Origin: Saccharina japonica
Taxonomy: Eukaryota > Sar > Phaeophyceae > Laminariales > Laminariaceae
Reading direction: 5' to 3'
Assembly: GCA_008828725.1 (NCBI GenBank)
Contig: MEHQ01000140.1
Span: forward strand, 57,635-121,634
DNA length: 64,000 nucleotides
The notes under the pieces are model-generated. The model ran no database searches, was not told the DNA's origin, and saw only the letters and a list, made by a program, of their open reading frames with translations. Below, one piece after another: positions 33,261 to 43,885 of the stretch. The translations under genes were made by a program, and so were the position numbers. Position 1 is the first letter of the stretch; the number at the start of each line of letters is the position of its first letter.

Positions 33261-33292
33261 GGAGTATCTCCCTTTAGCGCCTGCTGTTTCTT

Positions 33293-33625
33293 ATGTATGA
33301 TGTATATTATATTGTCTATCTCCCTTCTTCCCCTCGCTGCCTCGGCAAGGTTTTTGCTTTGGCATGGCCCATAGCGAGGGGGGGGGTCTTTCTAGCGAGC
33401 AAGGCTAGACTCACCCTCAAGCGGACCGATACCTTCTTGCTGCCGCGCACCCGCCGCGAAGCGTGTGCAGCGGTAGAGTTGGATCGGCCCTGGTGCGTCA
33501 GGCGCAAAAGTTCAGATGCACGGGCCTTTTTGGCCGTCGGTGTAGACAGCAATGTCCATCTCACTTTTGTGCGCGGAGGCAGACGCCATCAGAAAGGTGG
33601 ACGGACACTACGTACACAGCCCTAG
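33293..33625 (+). CDS. Hypothetical ORF, 110 aa
   Basis: ATG-to-stop frame. The last two thirds (RTDTFLLPRTRREACAAVEL, then SSDARAFLAVGVDSNVHLTF) look protein-like and are not built of repeats. A GTATGT splice-donor match follows the stop. The minus strand is also open (33564-33316), so the strand is not certain. No domain recognised. Confidence 0.25.
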   Translation: MYDVYYIVYLPSSPRCLGKVFALAWPIARGGVFLASKARLTLKRTDTFLLPRTRREACAAVELDRPWCVRRKSSDARAFLAVGVDSNVHLTFVRGGRRHQKGGRTLRTQP

Positions 33626-34569
33626 GTATGTTTGCTAGAGGGAGCTGTACTGTCTCAGTAACCTGGCTTCGCCATCAAAGGAGGAGGGAGCGTGTGGCGA
33701 CGAGCTGTTGTTGGACTGGTCAATCCCTTCAGCGCGAGAAATTTTGTTTTCCAGACCAAGCACCCTGAGTGCAACGAGGGAGAAAGCGAGGAGCCGACTG
33801 GGAAGGGCAGCAACGAGAGCGTGTACGGACGGAGGGGGTCGAGTGTGGTCGTGCTAGGACTGGCCGAGCGGCACCGGAGCGGCGCGCCTGAGCAGCAGCA
33901 CAGCAGCGCGCCGGCGCAGCAGCACAGCAGCGCACAGGAGAAGCGATCCGGAGCACGGACGACATCGACCCGTGACGGACGAACATTATTGTTTTTCTGT
34001 TTTCTGTTGACAAATTCTTCGCTTTTTCCCCCGAATGTTGTTGTTGGGTCGGTGTGGATGACGTCACTGGTTTTGTAGAGAGACGCGGCAGAGATGGCGC
34101 GGACACCCCGGGTGCCTTCATTGTGTGCCTGATCGTGGAAGACCCCTTCAATGTGGAACGATTCCTAATCAGTGTCGATGTTTATAATGCTGTGCCTAAC
34201 ACAGACCGTTCAGGATAGATTCGGGTAATTGTCAATGGACATGATGGCTTTGGTTGGCTGTTCTTTTTCACTGTGTGCCCGCGGACTGTCATTCTGGCAG
34301 CACTTCAGACAGCAGCTGCGTGCTCCATCTTGTTCCCACGCCTACCGTGTGTTTTTGTACAGACAGCACTTCAGACAGTAGTTACGCTGTAGTCGGCAAA
34401 TTCATTGGTAAAGAGTGGGGGGGGGGCGATGCTGCTGTAGTCGAATGGAGATTGCGGGCGTGTAGTTCAGTTTTGGACACGCATAACATGCTGTAGGGAT
34501 TTTAGGTGTACCTCTTCGGACTTGTGTATCCTTTCCCTGCTAAGTGTGCGTGTTCTTTAGGATTCTCTG
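33626..34569. other. Intergenic DNA with overlapping open frames
   Basis: Open frames on both strands at 33692-34151 contain a GCAGCAGCACAGCAGCGC repeat (33890-33935). The motif CAGCACTTCAGACAG occurs twice (34300-34315 and 34365-34380). Nothing is firmly callable. Confidence 0.35.
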
Positions 34570-34670
34570 ATGGCTCTAGCACTTTTGTGACCACGGGCTG
34601 TGATCTTGCTAGATCAGACTACAGGGATTAGCAACTGAAACGAGTTTAATGTGAAGACAACAACAACAAC
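34570..34670 (-). repeat. Family G repeat, partial
   Basis: Minus strand: TTGTTGTCTTCACATTAAAC at the start, then AATCCCTGTAG and GTGGTCACAAAAGTGC. The central block is lost. An (AAC)n microsatellite abuts it (34658-34681). Confidence 0.6.
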
Positions 34671-35264
34671 AACAACAACAATACAGTACCCTGACCTGGT
34701 ACATTTCATCATGTTGTCATGTGATGCGTTTACTTCAAATCGCGACCACTATTATTAGTATGATATGAATACTATTATTATACCAAAAGTACAAAAAAAT
34801 ACGTCGATCATAGCCGATGATATCTATGATATGTTTTCGAATGTGACGAGTGGTAGATACGGCACAGCAGGACCGCAGGAGGAGCAGTGCTATGGTACTG
34901 ACTGCTTGGTTGGACTCACCATGACGACAATGTACGTACCATATCATACCAGATACCAAAAGGTATATGATACCGTATATCATACACCAGGCACCAGGTA
35001 CCTGGTATATCATGTACCAGTACGGGACGGTCGCCGTGTTTTCGTGCTCCATTGTTTCTTTTTTCGTCCTGCAGACCCCCCCCCGCTCATTGTCGGGGGC
35101 GATCTGGGTAATCTGTGGTTTTTCACACTCTGTCAAAGGAATGTGGGGTTCCCGTGTCGTGCATTTTTGGCGATGGCACACTTCCTACCCCCCCCCCCCC
35201 CCCGCTTCGCTGGGTGGGGATGATGTGGCGGTAGCATGATTTTTACGTTTTCGTCGACATATCC

Positions 35265-35345
35265 CCCCCCCGCGCGCACGCGCGAGCGTCTATGGTCATA
35301 CGACTACTGCCACGCATGACATGATTACCCCCGCGCGTGCTTGAG
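35265..35345 (+). repeat. Family C element, 3' fragment
   Basis: GTCTATGGTCATACGACTA, GCATGACATGATTACCCCC. Confidence 0.65.
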
Positions 35346-35734
35346 GTGGTGTGGCGGTCGTTTTCGGGGTTAGACGCTTCTCCGGTCCCTTGCGGATAGG
35401 CTTGCTTTATTTTCACTTGTTCTTCGTGGCTTCGTAACCTCGCCGTCTAAAGGTGTGGGCGTTGGCTTTGAGGAGCGGCATGTTCGACTCATCATCCTCT
35501 ATATGCGTACCAGGTAAGCAGTAATTAGTGGAACCGGTAGTTCCCCGAATTTCCCACGTTTCTGCATATTGTATGGCGCATCTCATCAGGATGGGCTACG
35601 AGTTATATTATGTAGTACGTGGTATTGCCCTGGAAGGCCGGCAACACCCAAGACAGCCGATGAGGCCTCCCGCTGGCAGCGGGCGCAGGGTGGAATGGAA
35701 GGCCGGTAGCGGAGAAAGGCGCACCTGACGGCAG

Positions 35735-35890
35735 GGATACCCGCTTTGGGCCGACGATAGTTATGCGTCGGGCAGCGGGGTGGTACAACGCCGGGCCGAC
35801 GGCGAGTGGAGGAAAGCGCACACGCTGCTACCTAGCTGTGACCGATATTCCCGCTTTGTGCCGACGATAGTTACGCGTCGGGCAGAGTGG
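35735..35890 (+). repeat. 37-bp motif repeated at 110-bp spacing
   Basis: CCCGCTTTG.GCCGACGATAG followed by TTA.GCGTCGGGCAG occurs at 35740-35775 and 35850-35886. Confidence 0.85.
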
Positions 35891-35937
35891 CTGTTGCAGT
35901 GCGGCGGTGCTAGCATTCAGTACGTTGAGACCTAGCC

Positions 35938-36109
35938 ACCGTCCGGACCAGTACTACGTCGAGGGTCAATTGAACAGGCAAGGATAGAGCTGTGGGAGGT
36001 TCCTTGGCACAACGATGGATATTTGCAGGATAGCTTCCCGAAATGGGAACGCATTGCTGTGCTTGCGGAAACCCTAAAAACTAAAAACGCAAAACTTTGC
36101 ATCACCTGA
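35938..36109 (+). pseudogene. Coding-like fragment of unknown origin
   Basis: One frame is open between stops at about 35933 and 36109 with no Met. It reads SIEQARIELWEVPWHNDGYL, then QDSFPKWERIAVLAETLKTK, NAKLCIT. Its composition is that of a real globular protein, unlike most ORFs here. I do not recognise the family. The neighbouring 36230-36740 also has protein-like frames that keep shifting, which suggests a decayed gene or retroelement. Confidence 0.35.
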
Positions 36110-36722
36110 TACTTCTAAGTGCCCCCCCCAAAGACAAAGATCAAACTCAAACTTTCTGTCCACCTGTCACAATATATGTCCAATAGTCACGTGTCCACCT
36201 GTTTTATACTGGTAGATATCGTCCGCAACGCGCTCGGTGCCTCGTTAACCAACCGCATTGCCTGCACTAACAACTGGAATACTGGAAATTGGAGGGAACT
36301 TGATCCTGTGAGGAGCCGGACTGAGGCATTCCCTCGAACGAACTCAAACAGGAAGGTGAGACCAATCTCGGCAGTGCCCCGAGGGTTGACGCTGATCCTC
36401 CAAGAGGAAACCCGGGTATGTACCCCGGATGTCCCCTGACAACCATAAGACCCGCGTTGTCACTCGTACTCGTCGTGCGTGGTTAGAAGAGTCTCGCTGT
36501 AATATCCAATTCGGGCGGATGAAAGGTGATCTGGAAGGTGGAAAGAGGGGGGAAGGGCTCTCGCCTCGTCCTAAATCTCTGGCCCCAATACGTATTGGCC
36601 TCCCAAGTAATACGCGTACGCCATCCTCTTCTCGTTTTCCTAAATCCTGGGGATTTACCCTTTACAGACCTTTCAGGGCAATACCTCAACAACACCGCAA
36701 CATGTGATACAAATAGCTCACC

Positions 36723-36743
36723 CTGATGAGCCGTATGGCGAAA
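36723..36743 (+). ncRNA. Hammerhead-ribozyme-like core motif (unproven)
   Basis: CTGATGA, then stem GCC-GTAT-GGC, then GAAA: the conserved core and stem II of a hammerhead ribozyme in the right order. A working ribozyme also needs stems I and III and a UH cleavage site. Stem I could only be made with a distant GGTGAG (36354), and stem III is at best AUCC/GGAU around 36743-36771. It is therefore either a relic or a coincidence. Confidence 0.3.
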
Positions 36744-36944
36744 TCCCAGTTGTACGAACTAGAACACGGATCGAATACACGGCTCCTCAAACCCACCCCC
36801 TCACCTAGTTCATACCTCTACCCTGCGAGGCTACGAAGCCTCCTGAAGAAAGCTTTCGAAGGAAAAAAGTAAGGAAGCCTCGCGTAAGGGGCTCGAAAAA
36901 CGTCAGACACTGAAGCTACCGCCCCATCCCCAGCGAGGAGGGGA

Positions 36945-37165
36945 AGGGGGGAGGAGTTTGTACTCATGTCATGGATGGCCGTAGTCGTATGACCATAGAC
37001 CCTCACATCACTACAATGCCGGGGCGGAAGACGTCAGGTTTTCACCGACCAGGCAGATTGCACCAAGCGCGCAGCGCCGTGAGGTGTTGGGCGATTAACA
37101 TGAGGGGTGACCTGCATCCTACCAAGAACCGCTTGTGAGGAGGACTTGCATATGGATAACAGCTT
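36945..37165 (-). repeat. Family C element
   Basis: All blocks present, including CACCAAGCGCGCAGCGCCGT and ACCGCTTGTGAGGAGGACTT. A small G-run adjoins at the C-tail end. Confidence 0.85.
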
Positions 37166-37172
37166 TTAATTC

Positions 37173-37700
37173 ATTGTGGGGGGGTGTACTCATGTCGTGC
37201 ACGGCCGTAGTCGTATGACCATAGACCCTCGCATCCCTACAATGCCGGGACGGAGCGCGTTGGGTTTTCACCAACCAGGCAGACATTGCTTGCACCAAGC
37301 GCGAAGCGCCGTGAGGTATTGGGCGAGTCGCATGGAGGGTGAGCTGCATCCTGCTAAGAACCGCCTCTGAGGCGGACTTGCATATGGACGACAGCTTCAA
37401 TGAGTTAATTTAATTTCTGGTGTGGCCACTTCCGGAGACAGCAATGGGTTTTACTATGTAACTGCCTCGCGGACGCCTTACCATATTAACACTACGTGAT
37501 ACGACCATTCCCCTTGTGCGGAACAAAGGTTCTCCACCCCGCACAAATGATCTACTCGACCGCCAGCTTTGGTGACCGCCAAAACAAAATAACAAAAAAA
37601 ACGGCACCCTGGTTGTCTAGCTCACGCAGCGAGAGGCGTGTTTTACAGCGTCGTTGCCAACCGACGCCAACCCAACCTATAAATATATCATATATTTATA
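37173..37700 (-). repeat. ~520-bp repeat unit containing a C element, copy 1
   Basis: A C element (37180-37410) continues into AGTTAATTTAATTTCTGGTG, GGCCACTTCCGGAGACAGCA, AATGATCTACTCGACCGCCA and CAACCGACGCCAACCC, ending at a TATAAATATATCATATATTTATA palindrome-like stretch next to a G-run. Copies 2 and 3 lie at 39400-39935 and 40012-40527; a part lies at 58650-58960. This is probably the full-length form of the C element, the shorter copies being 5'-truncated. Confidence 0.9.
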
Positions 37701-37977
37701 GGGGGGGGGGGGGCGAAATTGCATTCTCATTCTTGAAATCGAAAGGACACAAAAATGTCTACCGTTACATCCCAAGCGACGGGGGTGGGGGGTGTACTAA
37801 TCTCATGCACGGCCATAGTCATGGGAAGGGCGAAACTTTACCTTCGAAAACGCGCGTAAAAATTACACTCCTGTGCATCAGTATGAAAGGCCACATTATA
37901 ACCCCAACCACCTTCGGCGATGAGCGGGGGGCTGGGGGGGGGGGGGGGGGGGGGGAGGGGGGGGGGGGGGGGCGCCG

Positions 37978-37978
<1 letters not shown>

Positions 37979-38031
<53 letters not shown>
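37979..38031 (+). repeat. 53-base G-run
   Basis: Uninterrupted G53, preceded by two further G-runs (37934-37955 and 37957-37972). The exact length is likely unreliable. Confidence 0.9.
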
Positions 38032-38034
<3 letters not shown>

Positions 38035-38462
38035 GACGAAAAAACACAAGAAGACGCTAGGGTTGAAACGCTAGGGTTGAAAACGAGGCAGTAAAAAAAA
38101 TCATCACAAAACCCGGAGCGGCCGCAAAACTGCGGACACACTGTAAGAATACTACGTAGGTATGAAAATCGTCTCGCTAAACCGGAGTAGAACATCGTTA
38201 CGTGTAACCCTGCAGAAAAAACGACGTCGAAACCGAGGTGGAAAAACGCATTATCATCCGGAAAACTAGACCCCAAAAAGTCACAAAAAATCGGAAGGCA
38301 AACAATCAAGTGCAGTACAGGCCGTGATATTCCGCGTCTGTCTTCGCCTCGGGACTTGTCTACGTTACGTTGGAGCCCACGAACAAACGCGCTACATACT
38401 GATAATAATATTAATAATATGTGGATTTCACACCACGGACACACAGTCGGTTCCATCTTCAT

Positions 38463-38640
38463 GATCTACAAGCAGCAGACCTTTCAAGGCAGATCTATTC
38501 TCGACTTTATAATATCTAGCTCATATTGCCGGGTGGGACCCGGATAATCTGTACCAGGTATGATCTAAGACACAGTTTCCCCGGTTGGATCTGTACTACA
38601 CAGATCCTGCACAATGCAACCCCTCACAACTAGATCGTTT
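38463..38640 (+). repeat. Family K repeat
   Basis: ATGATCTACAAGCAGCAGAC, CTTTCAAGGCAGATCTATTC, GCCGGGTGGGACCCG, GATCTGTACTACACAGATCC, TGCACAATGCAACCCCTCAC. It shares these with 41205-41310 and 41530-41625. A rearranged trace lies at 52010-52120. Confidence 0.85.
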
Positions 38641-39233
38641 AGATCATCTTATGTCCGAGATGTGGTGGGTTTGCGGACGCCAATAAACCCGAACAGCCCT
38701 CGTTTCCTTCCAGGGCAACACCACAACATACTTTCTCTCGGCGCGACGACGATGCGACAAATATAACATCTTACACAAGTGCTACGCAATACCTGGTACG
38801 AGGTACATGGGCAGGAGGATGGTTGGAATAGAGAGATATGTACATACATGGCGGCGACGAGCCCCCCTGCCGCGATGCGGTGGACGTGTGGACGCGCGAC
38901 AACACGCGTGCACGCATGCGCATGTGCCCAAAAACGCCGGAGCGAAGGTGAACAAGCAGCAGCCGCTACGTATTGGTCTAGTAGTCACCTCTGACCGAGT
39001 GGTCCAGTAGGTTATCTCTTCTGGTCAGTAAACGGTATGCGTGAGTTCAATGTATCGGCTATAATGTCATCAACTATTCCAGGTGGGAAAAAAATGGGGA
39101 AGGACGGAAGGTGGACTCCTCCTCCATTCTGACCAGCAGTGCTTGGCGAGGGGTTCTCGCCCCGGAGGATAATGCCCCCCGAGACTGAGTCGAACTCACA
39201 AAACGTAAAATGTGTAAATCAGGAGGGATATCA

Positions 39234-39295
39234 TAGCCTACTACTCTATATACTCAGTCAGCGCGGACTGACTGTGTATATAGAGTAGTAGGCTA
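39234..39295. repeat. 62-bp near-perfect hairpin
   Basis: TAGCCTACTACTCTATATAC (39234-39253) faces its exact complement (39276-39295). After one T-T mismatch, CAGTCAG/CTGACTG extends the stem around a 6-base loop CGCGGA. That is 27 of 28 stem positions paired. Confidence 0.95.
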
Positions 39296-39399
39296 CCCCT
39301 TCTACCTTCTGACCATACAGCCGCTCCTCCACCGCGATCTCCCGCACACTCAATCAAGCGGCTTAGGATCCCCCGCCAAGCTTCCAGTATCACCGGGGG

Positions 39400-39935
39400 G
39401 GGGGGGGGGGGGGTACTTTCATATTCATTGCATGGCCGTAGTCGTATGACCAACAGACCCTCGCATCCTACAATGCCGGGACGGAGCGCGTTGGTTTTCA
39501 CCAACCAGGCAGACAATTGCTTGCACCAAGCGCGAAACGCCGTGAGGTATTGGGCGAGTGCGCATGGAAGGTGAGCTGGCATCTGCTAAGACCGCCTCTG
39601 AGGCGGAGCTTGCATATGGACGACAGCTTCAATGAGTTAATTTAATTTCTGGTGTGGCCACTTCCGGAGACAGCAATGGGAGCACTATGTAACTGCTCGC
39701 GGACGCCTTACCATATTAACACTAACGTGATAACGACGCATTCCCCTTGTGCGGAACAAGGTTTTCCACCTCGCACAAATGATCTACTCGACCGCCAGCT
39801 TTGGTGACCGCCAAAACAATAACAAAAAAACGGCACCCTGGTTGTCTAGCTCACGCAGCAAGTGGCGTGTTTTACAGCGTCGTTGCCAACCGACGCCACA
39901 CCAACCTATAAATATATCATATATTTTATATGACG
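39400..39935 (-). repeat. ~520-bp repeat unit with C element, copy 2
   Basis: About 94% like 37173-37700, with scattered single-base indels (for example AGACAATTGCTTGC and GCTGGCATCTGC). Such indels suggest either age or noisy assembly. A G20 run sits at its C-tail end (39397-39413). Confidence 0.9.
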
Positions 39936-39942
39936 GGGGGGG

Positions 39943-40010
39943 GGGGGGTACTTAATATTCATGCATGGCCGTAGTCGTATGACCACAGATCCTCGCATCC
40001 CTACAATGGG
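39943..40010 (-). repeat. Family C element, 3' fragment
   Basis: G12 run, TTAATATTCATGCATGGCCG, TAGTCGTATGACCACAGATC, CTCGCATCCCTACAATG. Truncated by the G-run of the next copy. Confidence 0.8.
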
Positions 40011-40011
40011 G

Positions 40012-40527
40012 GGGGGGGGGGGGTGTACTCATGTTGTGCACGGCCGTAGTCATATTGACCATAGACCCTCGCATCCCTACAATGCCGGAACGGAGCGCGT
40101 TGGGTTTTTCACCAACCAGGCAGACATTGCTTGCACGCAAGCGCGAAACGCCGTGAGGTATTGGGCGAGTCGCATGGAGGGTGAGCTGCATCCTGCTAAT
40201 AACCGCCTCTGAGGCGGACTTGCATATGGACGGCAGCTTCAATGAGTTAATTTAATTTCTGGTGTGGCCACTTCCGGAGACAGCAATGGGTTTTACTATG
40301 TAACTGCCTCGCGGACGCCTTACCATATTAACACTACGTGGTACGACCATTCCCCTTGTGCGGAGCAAAGGTTCTCCACCCCGCACAAATGATCTACTCG
40401 ACCGCCAGCTTTGGTGACCGCCAAAACAAATAACAAAAAAAAAACGGCACCCTGGTTGTCTAGCTCACGCAGCGAGTGGCGTGTTTTACAGCGTCGTTGC
40501 CAACCGACGCCAACCCAACCTACAAAT
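40012..40527 (-). repeat. ~520-bp repeat unit with C element, copy 3
   Basis: Nearly identical to 37173-37700. Starts at a G16 run and ends CAACCGACGCCAACCCAACC TACAAATATG. Confidence 0.92.
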
Positions 40528-40559
40528 ATGGGGAGCGGGTATACTAATCAGAGCCTTCG

Positions 40560-41200
40560 AAGGATCCAAAAACCAAAACCAGGTATCTCCCGTGTGCTTA
40601 CACACTCCATTTTGGTTCTGTTTACTATGTCCCCCCGGAATTGCAGCGGGAAGCCTTTCACACGGCGGGGTCGATTCACCTCGGGGTAGAACATAGCCAT
40701 CATCAGGAGAGGGGGGTCATCGGGACGCGCCGACCCCAAAGTACCTCGACAAGGCCATCCTACTGGATGGAAACCCACAAAGACCGTCAAGGGAGGGAAC
40801 ACACCTGCGAGGGGGGCAGCGCTGACCACGAGACGGATCAGATGATTCGGTTTTGTTGGAGCTCCAATACTAAAATCAAGTGAGTAGCCTCATAAAATGC
40901 AGGTGTTAGTAAATTATGCCCGTATCGTAACACGGGCCTAATGGGCTGTGATTCTCGAAGTAAGATTTTGTCGATTTTTCTTCCCCCCCATTTTGTGTTT
41001 TGGTTCTTCTTGATTTTTCAAATGCCATGATTTTTGCTAGAAGAATAAGATGGAAAAAAAAAAATGGAAGTTTTTTCTCCAAGTATTATTTTTCTTCCAG
41101 TTTTGTTGTTTTTGTTTTTTCGCCCTGTTGGATATCAAGAAATTCTACCATTTTTAACTGTGAAAAGCTCTCACACCTGGGACAAATCATATAAATCATT
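40560..41200. other. Intergenic DNA with ambiguous open frames
   Basis: At 40600-40870 both strands are open and fairly protein-like, but no frame has a recognisable domain or splice context. 40980-41160 is T-rich. Confidence 0.35.
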
Positions 41201-41204
41201 CCCA

Positions 41205-41625
41205 CTTCATGATCTATAAGCAGTATAAGCAGTAGACCTTTCAAGGCCAGATCTGTTCCCGATCTTGTACTATCTATTTACACCTCATGTTGCCGGCTGG
41301 GACCCGTATACCGTATAACACGGAAGATAACACACCGCCTCGGACGATTTTCCTTGTCGATTTTCTCCACAACCAGGGGGGGCACCCACAACGAAAACGG
41401 TCGTTTTGGAAAGATCTCGTCGAGATCTGTCCATAGACGCACCGCTCGGCATTCGCACTCTCTCGGTTGTCGAGAAAATGAGCTTGGAAAAATCGTCCGA
41501 GGGGGTGTGTTATCTTCCGTGTTATACGGTAGTCTGCATGGAGATAGGACCTATTTTCCGGGTTGAATCTGTACTACGTACGCAGATCCTGCACAACCCC
41601 TCACGACGGCAGGTGGGGAATTGTA
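41205..41625 (+). repeat. Family K repeat, split by a nested MITE
   Basis: K blocks at 41205-41308 and 41545-41625, interrupted by the element at 41311-41529. Confidence 0.8.
41311..41529. mobile_element. 219-bp TIR element nested in family K, TA-flanked
   Basis: Terminal inverted repeats of ~60 bp: CCGTATAACACGGAAGATAA, CACACCGCCTCGGACGATTT at the left, complement of the same at the right (ending TTATACGG). TA lies directly outside both ends, consistent with a Tc1/mariner-type target. The centre holds another dyad (ACGAAAACGGTCGTTTTGG) and AAGATCTCGTCGAGATCT. Confidence 0.85.
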
Positions 41626-41629
41626 GATG

Positions 41630-41705
41630 ATCTAAATCATGATCTATATGTAGATGACCTAGATCGTGATCTATCTGTAGATGATCTAGATCATGATATA
41701 TCCGA
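41630..41705 (-). repeat. 27-bp GATC minisatellite, ~3 units
   Basis: Units of GATCATGATCTA and TAGATGATCTAGATC type, the same repeat as 51668-51985. Confidence 0.85.
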
Positions 41706-42024
41706 AGTGTGAAAGCTTTGGGCGTCTCGGGGTGGAAAGTATAGCAGCTCCATCGACCAGCTGACGGCAACTTAGCGTTGCGGGGGGGGGGGGAGTGGAA
41801 GGCCTTTTTGCTACGAAAGGGAGTCTGTAAGAAAGAGCGCCCTAAAAGGCAGCAGCTTCATCGATCAGCGGGTGGGAGGTAAGTGTGGAGGGTCCCTTTC
41901 TAGAAAGGGAGAATCTGCAAGGTGCGCCTCTTGCAGGCAGTCTCGGTTACCGCACACACACGTAGCCATCTTGAGGCGGGTGTCTCGATTCAAACTCCGA
42001 ATGCGAGGTCGCAAGGAGGCTAGG

Positions 42025-42262
42025 AGGAGCAGGGGGGTGGGGGGTTTACTCACGTCATGCATGGCCGTAGTCGTATGACCATAGACCCTCGCGTCCCTAC
42101 AATAGAGCACTTCGGGTTTTCTCCGACCAGGCAGGCATTGCTTTTGTACCAAGCGCGAAGCGCCGTGAGGTTGTTCGGCGAGTCGCATGAAGGGTGGGCT
42201 GCATCTTAACCAGAACCGCCTGTGAGGCAGACATGCCTATGGACGACAGCTTCGAACGAATT
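42025..42262 (-). repeat. Family C element
   Basis: Standard blocks; a deletion of CCGGGACGG leaves ACAATAGAGCACTTCGGG. Confidence 0.85.
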
Positions 42263-42839
42263 GCGTCGGATCAACGCCCATCGCGGCTTAGGGGTGGAGT
42301 CTGGGTGCGGCTTAAGAGACAAAGAAGTCACACCTGCTACTCGTACGGAGAATAATATCGCGATGATACCTGGCACCACTCTGGCCGGGTAAAAAATCAA
42401 CCTTTTTGTACCCACACCAAAGTCCAAGCGGTGAACAAATTCCCAGCTGAGCGGTATGATATGAACATAAGAAACGGTCACTCGTACATATATATACGTA
42501 GAAAGTCAAGAAAAAAAGAAGAAGGAAAGAACACCAAGTTTACCCCCGAGGCACAGGTTAGAGAAAAGGGCAGTGTAAAACTCGTGTAAATCACGTCATG
42601 ATACTATAGTAACAAGTTCTCGTAAAAATACTGGCGGTCCCCTTGTCTTCAAATCGTTTCTTCTGGATTTCCTTCTCTTGCTGCAGTTGGCTATCTACGA
42701 AGTATGTACTACGTACTACCTATATATAAACCTGGTATTCATGAAAGTCAGTGTGATCAATACAGCAACTGGGCGTTATCGGGAACCAGGTATGATATAA
42801 TATATATGATAGTATACAATAATAATAGTAGATGCCAGT

Positions 42840-42935
42840 CTGCGGACGGAAACGTATACATACGACAACAGGACCGTTGGGATATAAACATGACGATCAA
42901 ACGGTCCTTTATTGTTACAGTTCCGTGCAGGGAGT
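42840..42935 (+). mobile_element. Possible family F relative
   Basis: GCGGACGGAAACGTATACAT at one side, ACGGTCCTTTATTGTTACAG TTCCGTGC at the other. It resembles the 27212 variant, but the termini are poor. Confidence 0.4.
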
Positions 42936-43148
42936 GGAATGATATCATTTTATTTAATTGAATATCGAACGACAAAACTTCGTCGGTTAAAAAATCAGCA
43001 ACAACGCAACAACACAGCTTCGTATAGCTGTCACATGATATACTACATATGATATGTACGTACATATTGCTTTACATGTGGTTGGGTAGAAATAACGGGT
43101 TTAATGTGAAGACAACACACACATGTACGATACATATAGTAAAACGTA

Positions 43149-43227
43149 TACCGCTCTGTGCCGAAATATAATGACCGTTTCAATATCAATATTCCATAAA
43201 ATTGGTGCTTGTATTTCGGGACAAAAT
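43149..43227 (+). mobile_element. Family F MITE
   Basis: TACCGCTCTGTGCCGAAATA TAATGACCG at the left, GGTGCTTGTATTTCGGGACA at the right, TATCAATATTCCATAAAAT inside. The final TGGTA is lost. A partial G repeat precedes it (43080-43125, minus). Confidence 0.8.
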
Positions 43228-43309
43228 TGCCAGCTACTCGTGTAAGACGAGGAGAGTCACATCAGCGACGAAATTTCAAAGGAGATCCCAAGGACCCCTC
43301 CTAATTAAC

Positions 43310-43380
43310 CCCTCCCCCCCGTGTCTATGGCCATACGACTATATACGGCCAGCCATGCATGACATGAAGTACACCCCCCC
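43310..43380 (+). repeat. Family C element, 3' fragment
   Basis: GTCTATGGCCATACGACTAT, CAGCCATGCATGACATGAAG, TACA then a C-run. Confidence 0.7.
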
Positions 43381-43803
43381 TACTCCCCACCCTACCCCTC
43401 CCACCCACACCAAAAACAACCCGCCCGGCGATCACAGCACAGACAGACAGAAAGACAGACAGACACAGACGGACAGGCCGCATCAATCAGTCAGAGAGTT
43501 TTGGTCTCCTCCTCCTGTTCCTCCTGGCGGCGAAGAATGTTATTTTCGAATGTTTGGTGAGCGGCTACCATGCGCCCAATGTTGGTACGAGTTCGTATTG
43601 ACCGGAGGTACACATATTGATATTAATGGCAATACACTATTTTTTTTAATAATATTATTAATAGTGCACATACCGATAGGGACGATACGTATCGGCGCCT
43701 AGGGCGTACGGTAGTAAAGATAACGCCATAGATACTACTACTGTTAATACCAGGTACCAGGTATGTATTATATACGATTTGATCAATAGTCTAGTCTGAT
43801 AAC

Positions 43804-43885
43804 TACCACTTTGTACATAAATATAAGAACCGTTTGTAGATTAATATTCAATAAAATGGTGCTTATATTTATGGACAGAGTGGTA
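43804..43885 (+). mobile_element. Family F MITE
   Basis: TACCACTTTGTACATAAATA TAAGAACCG at the left, GGTGCTTATATTTATGGACA GAGTGGTA at the right. Both terminal repeats carry the same ACATAAAT variant. Confidence 0.88.

Noticed and set aside
36723..36780. Group II intron domain V (GAGCCGTATGGCGAAA..GTACG)
   Set aside because: The lower stem does not pair (AACT where GGTTC-like sequence is needed), and there is no domain VI or intron-encoded protein.
37496..38462. Poly-Gly/poly-Pro ORFs of up to 192 codons
   Set aside because: Produced by the G53 and neighbouring G-runs.
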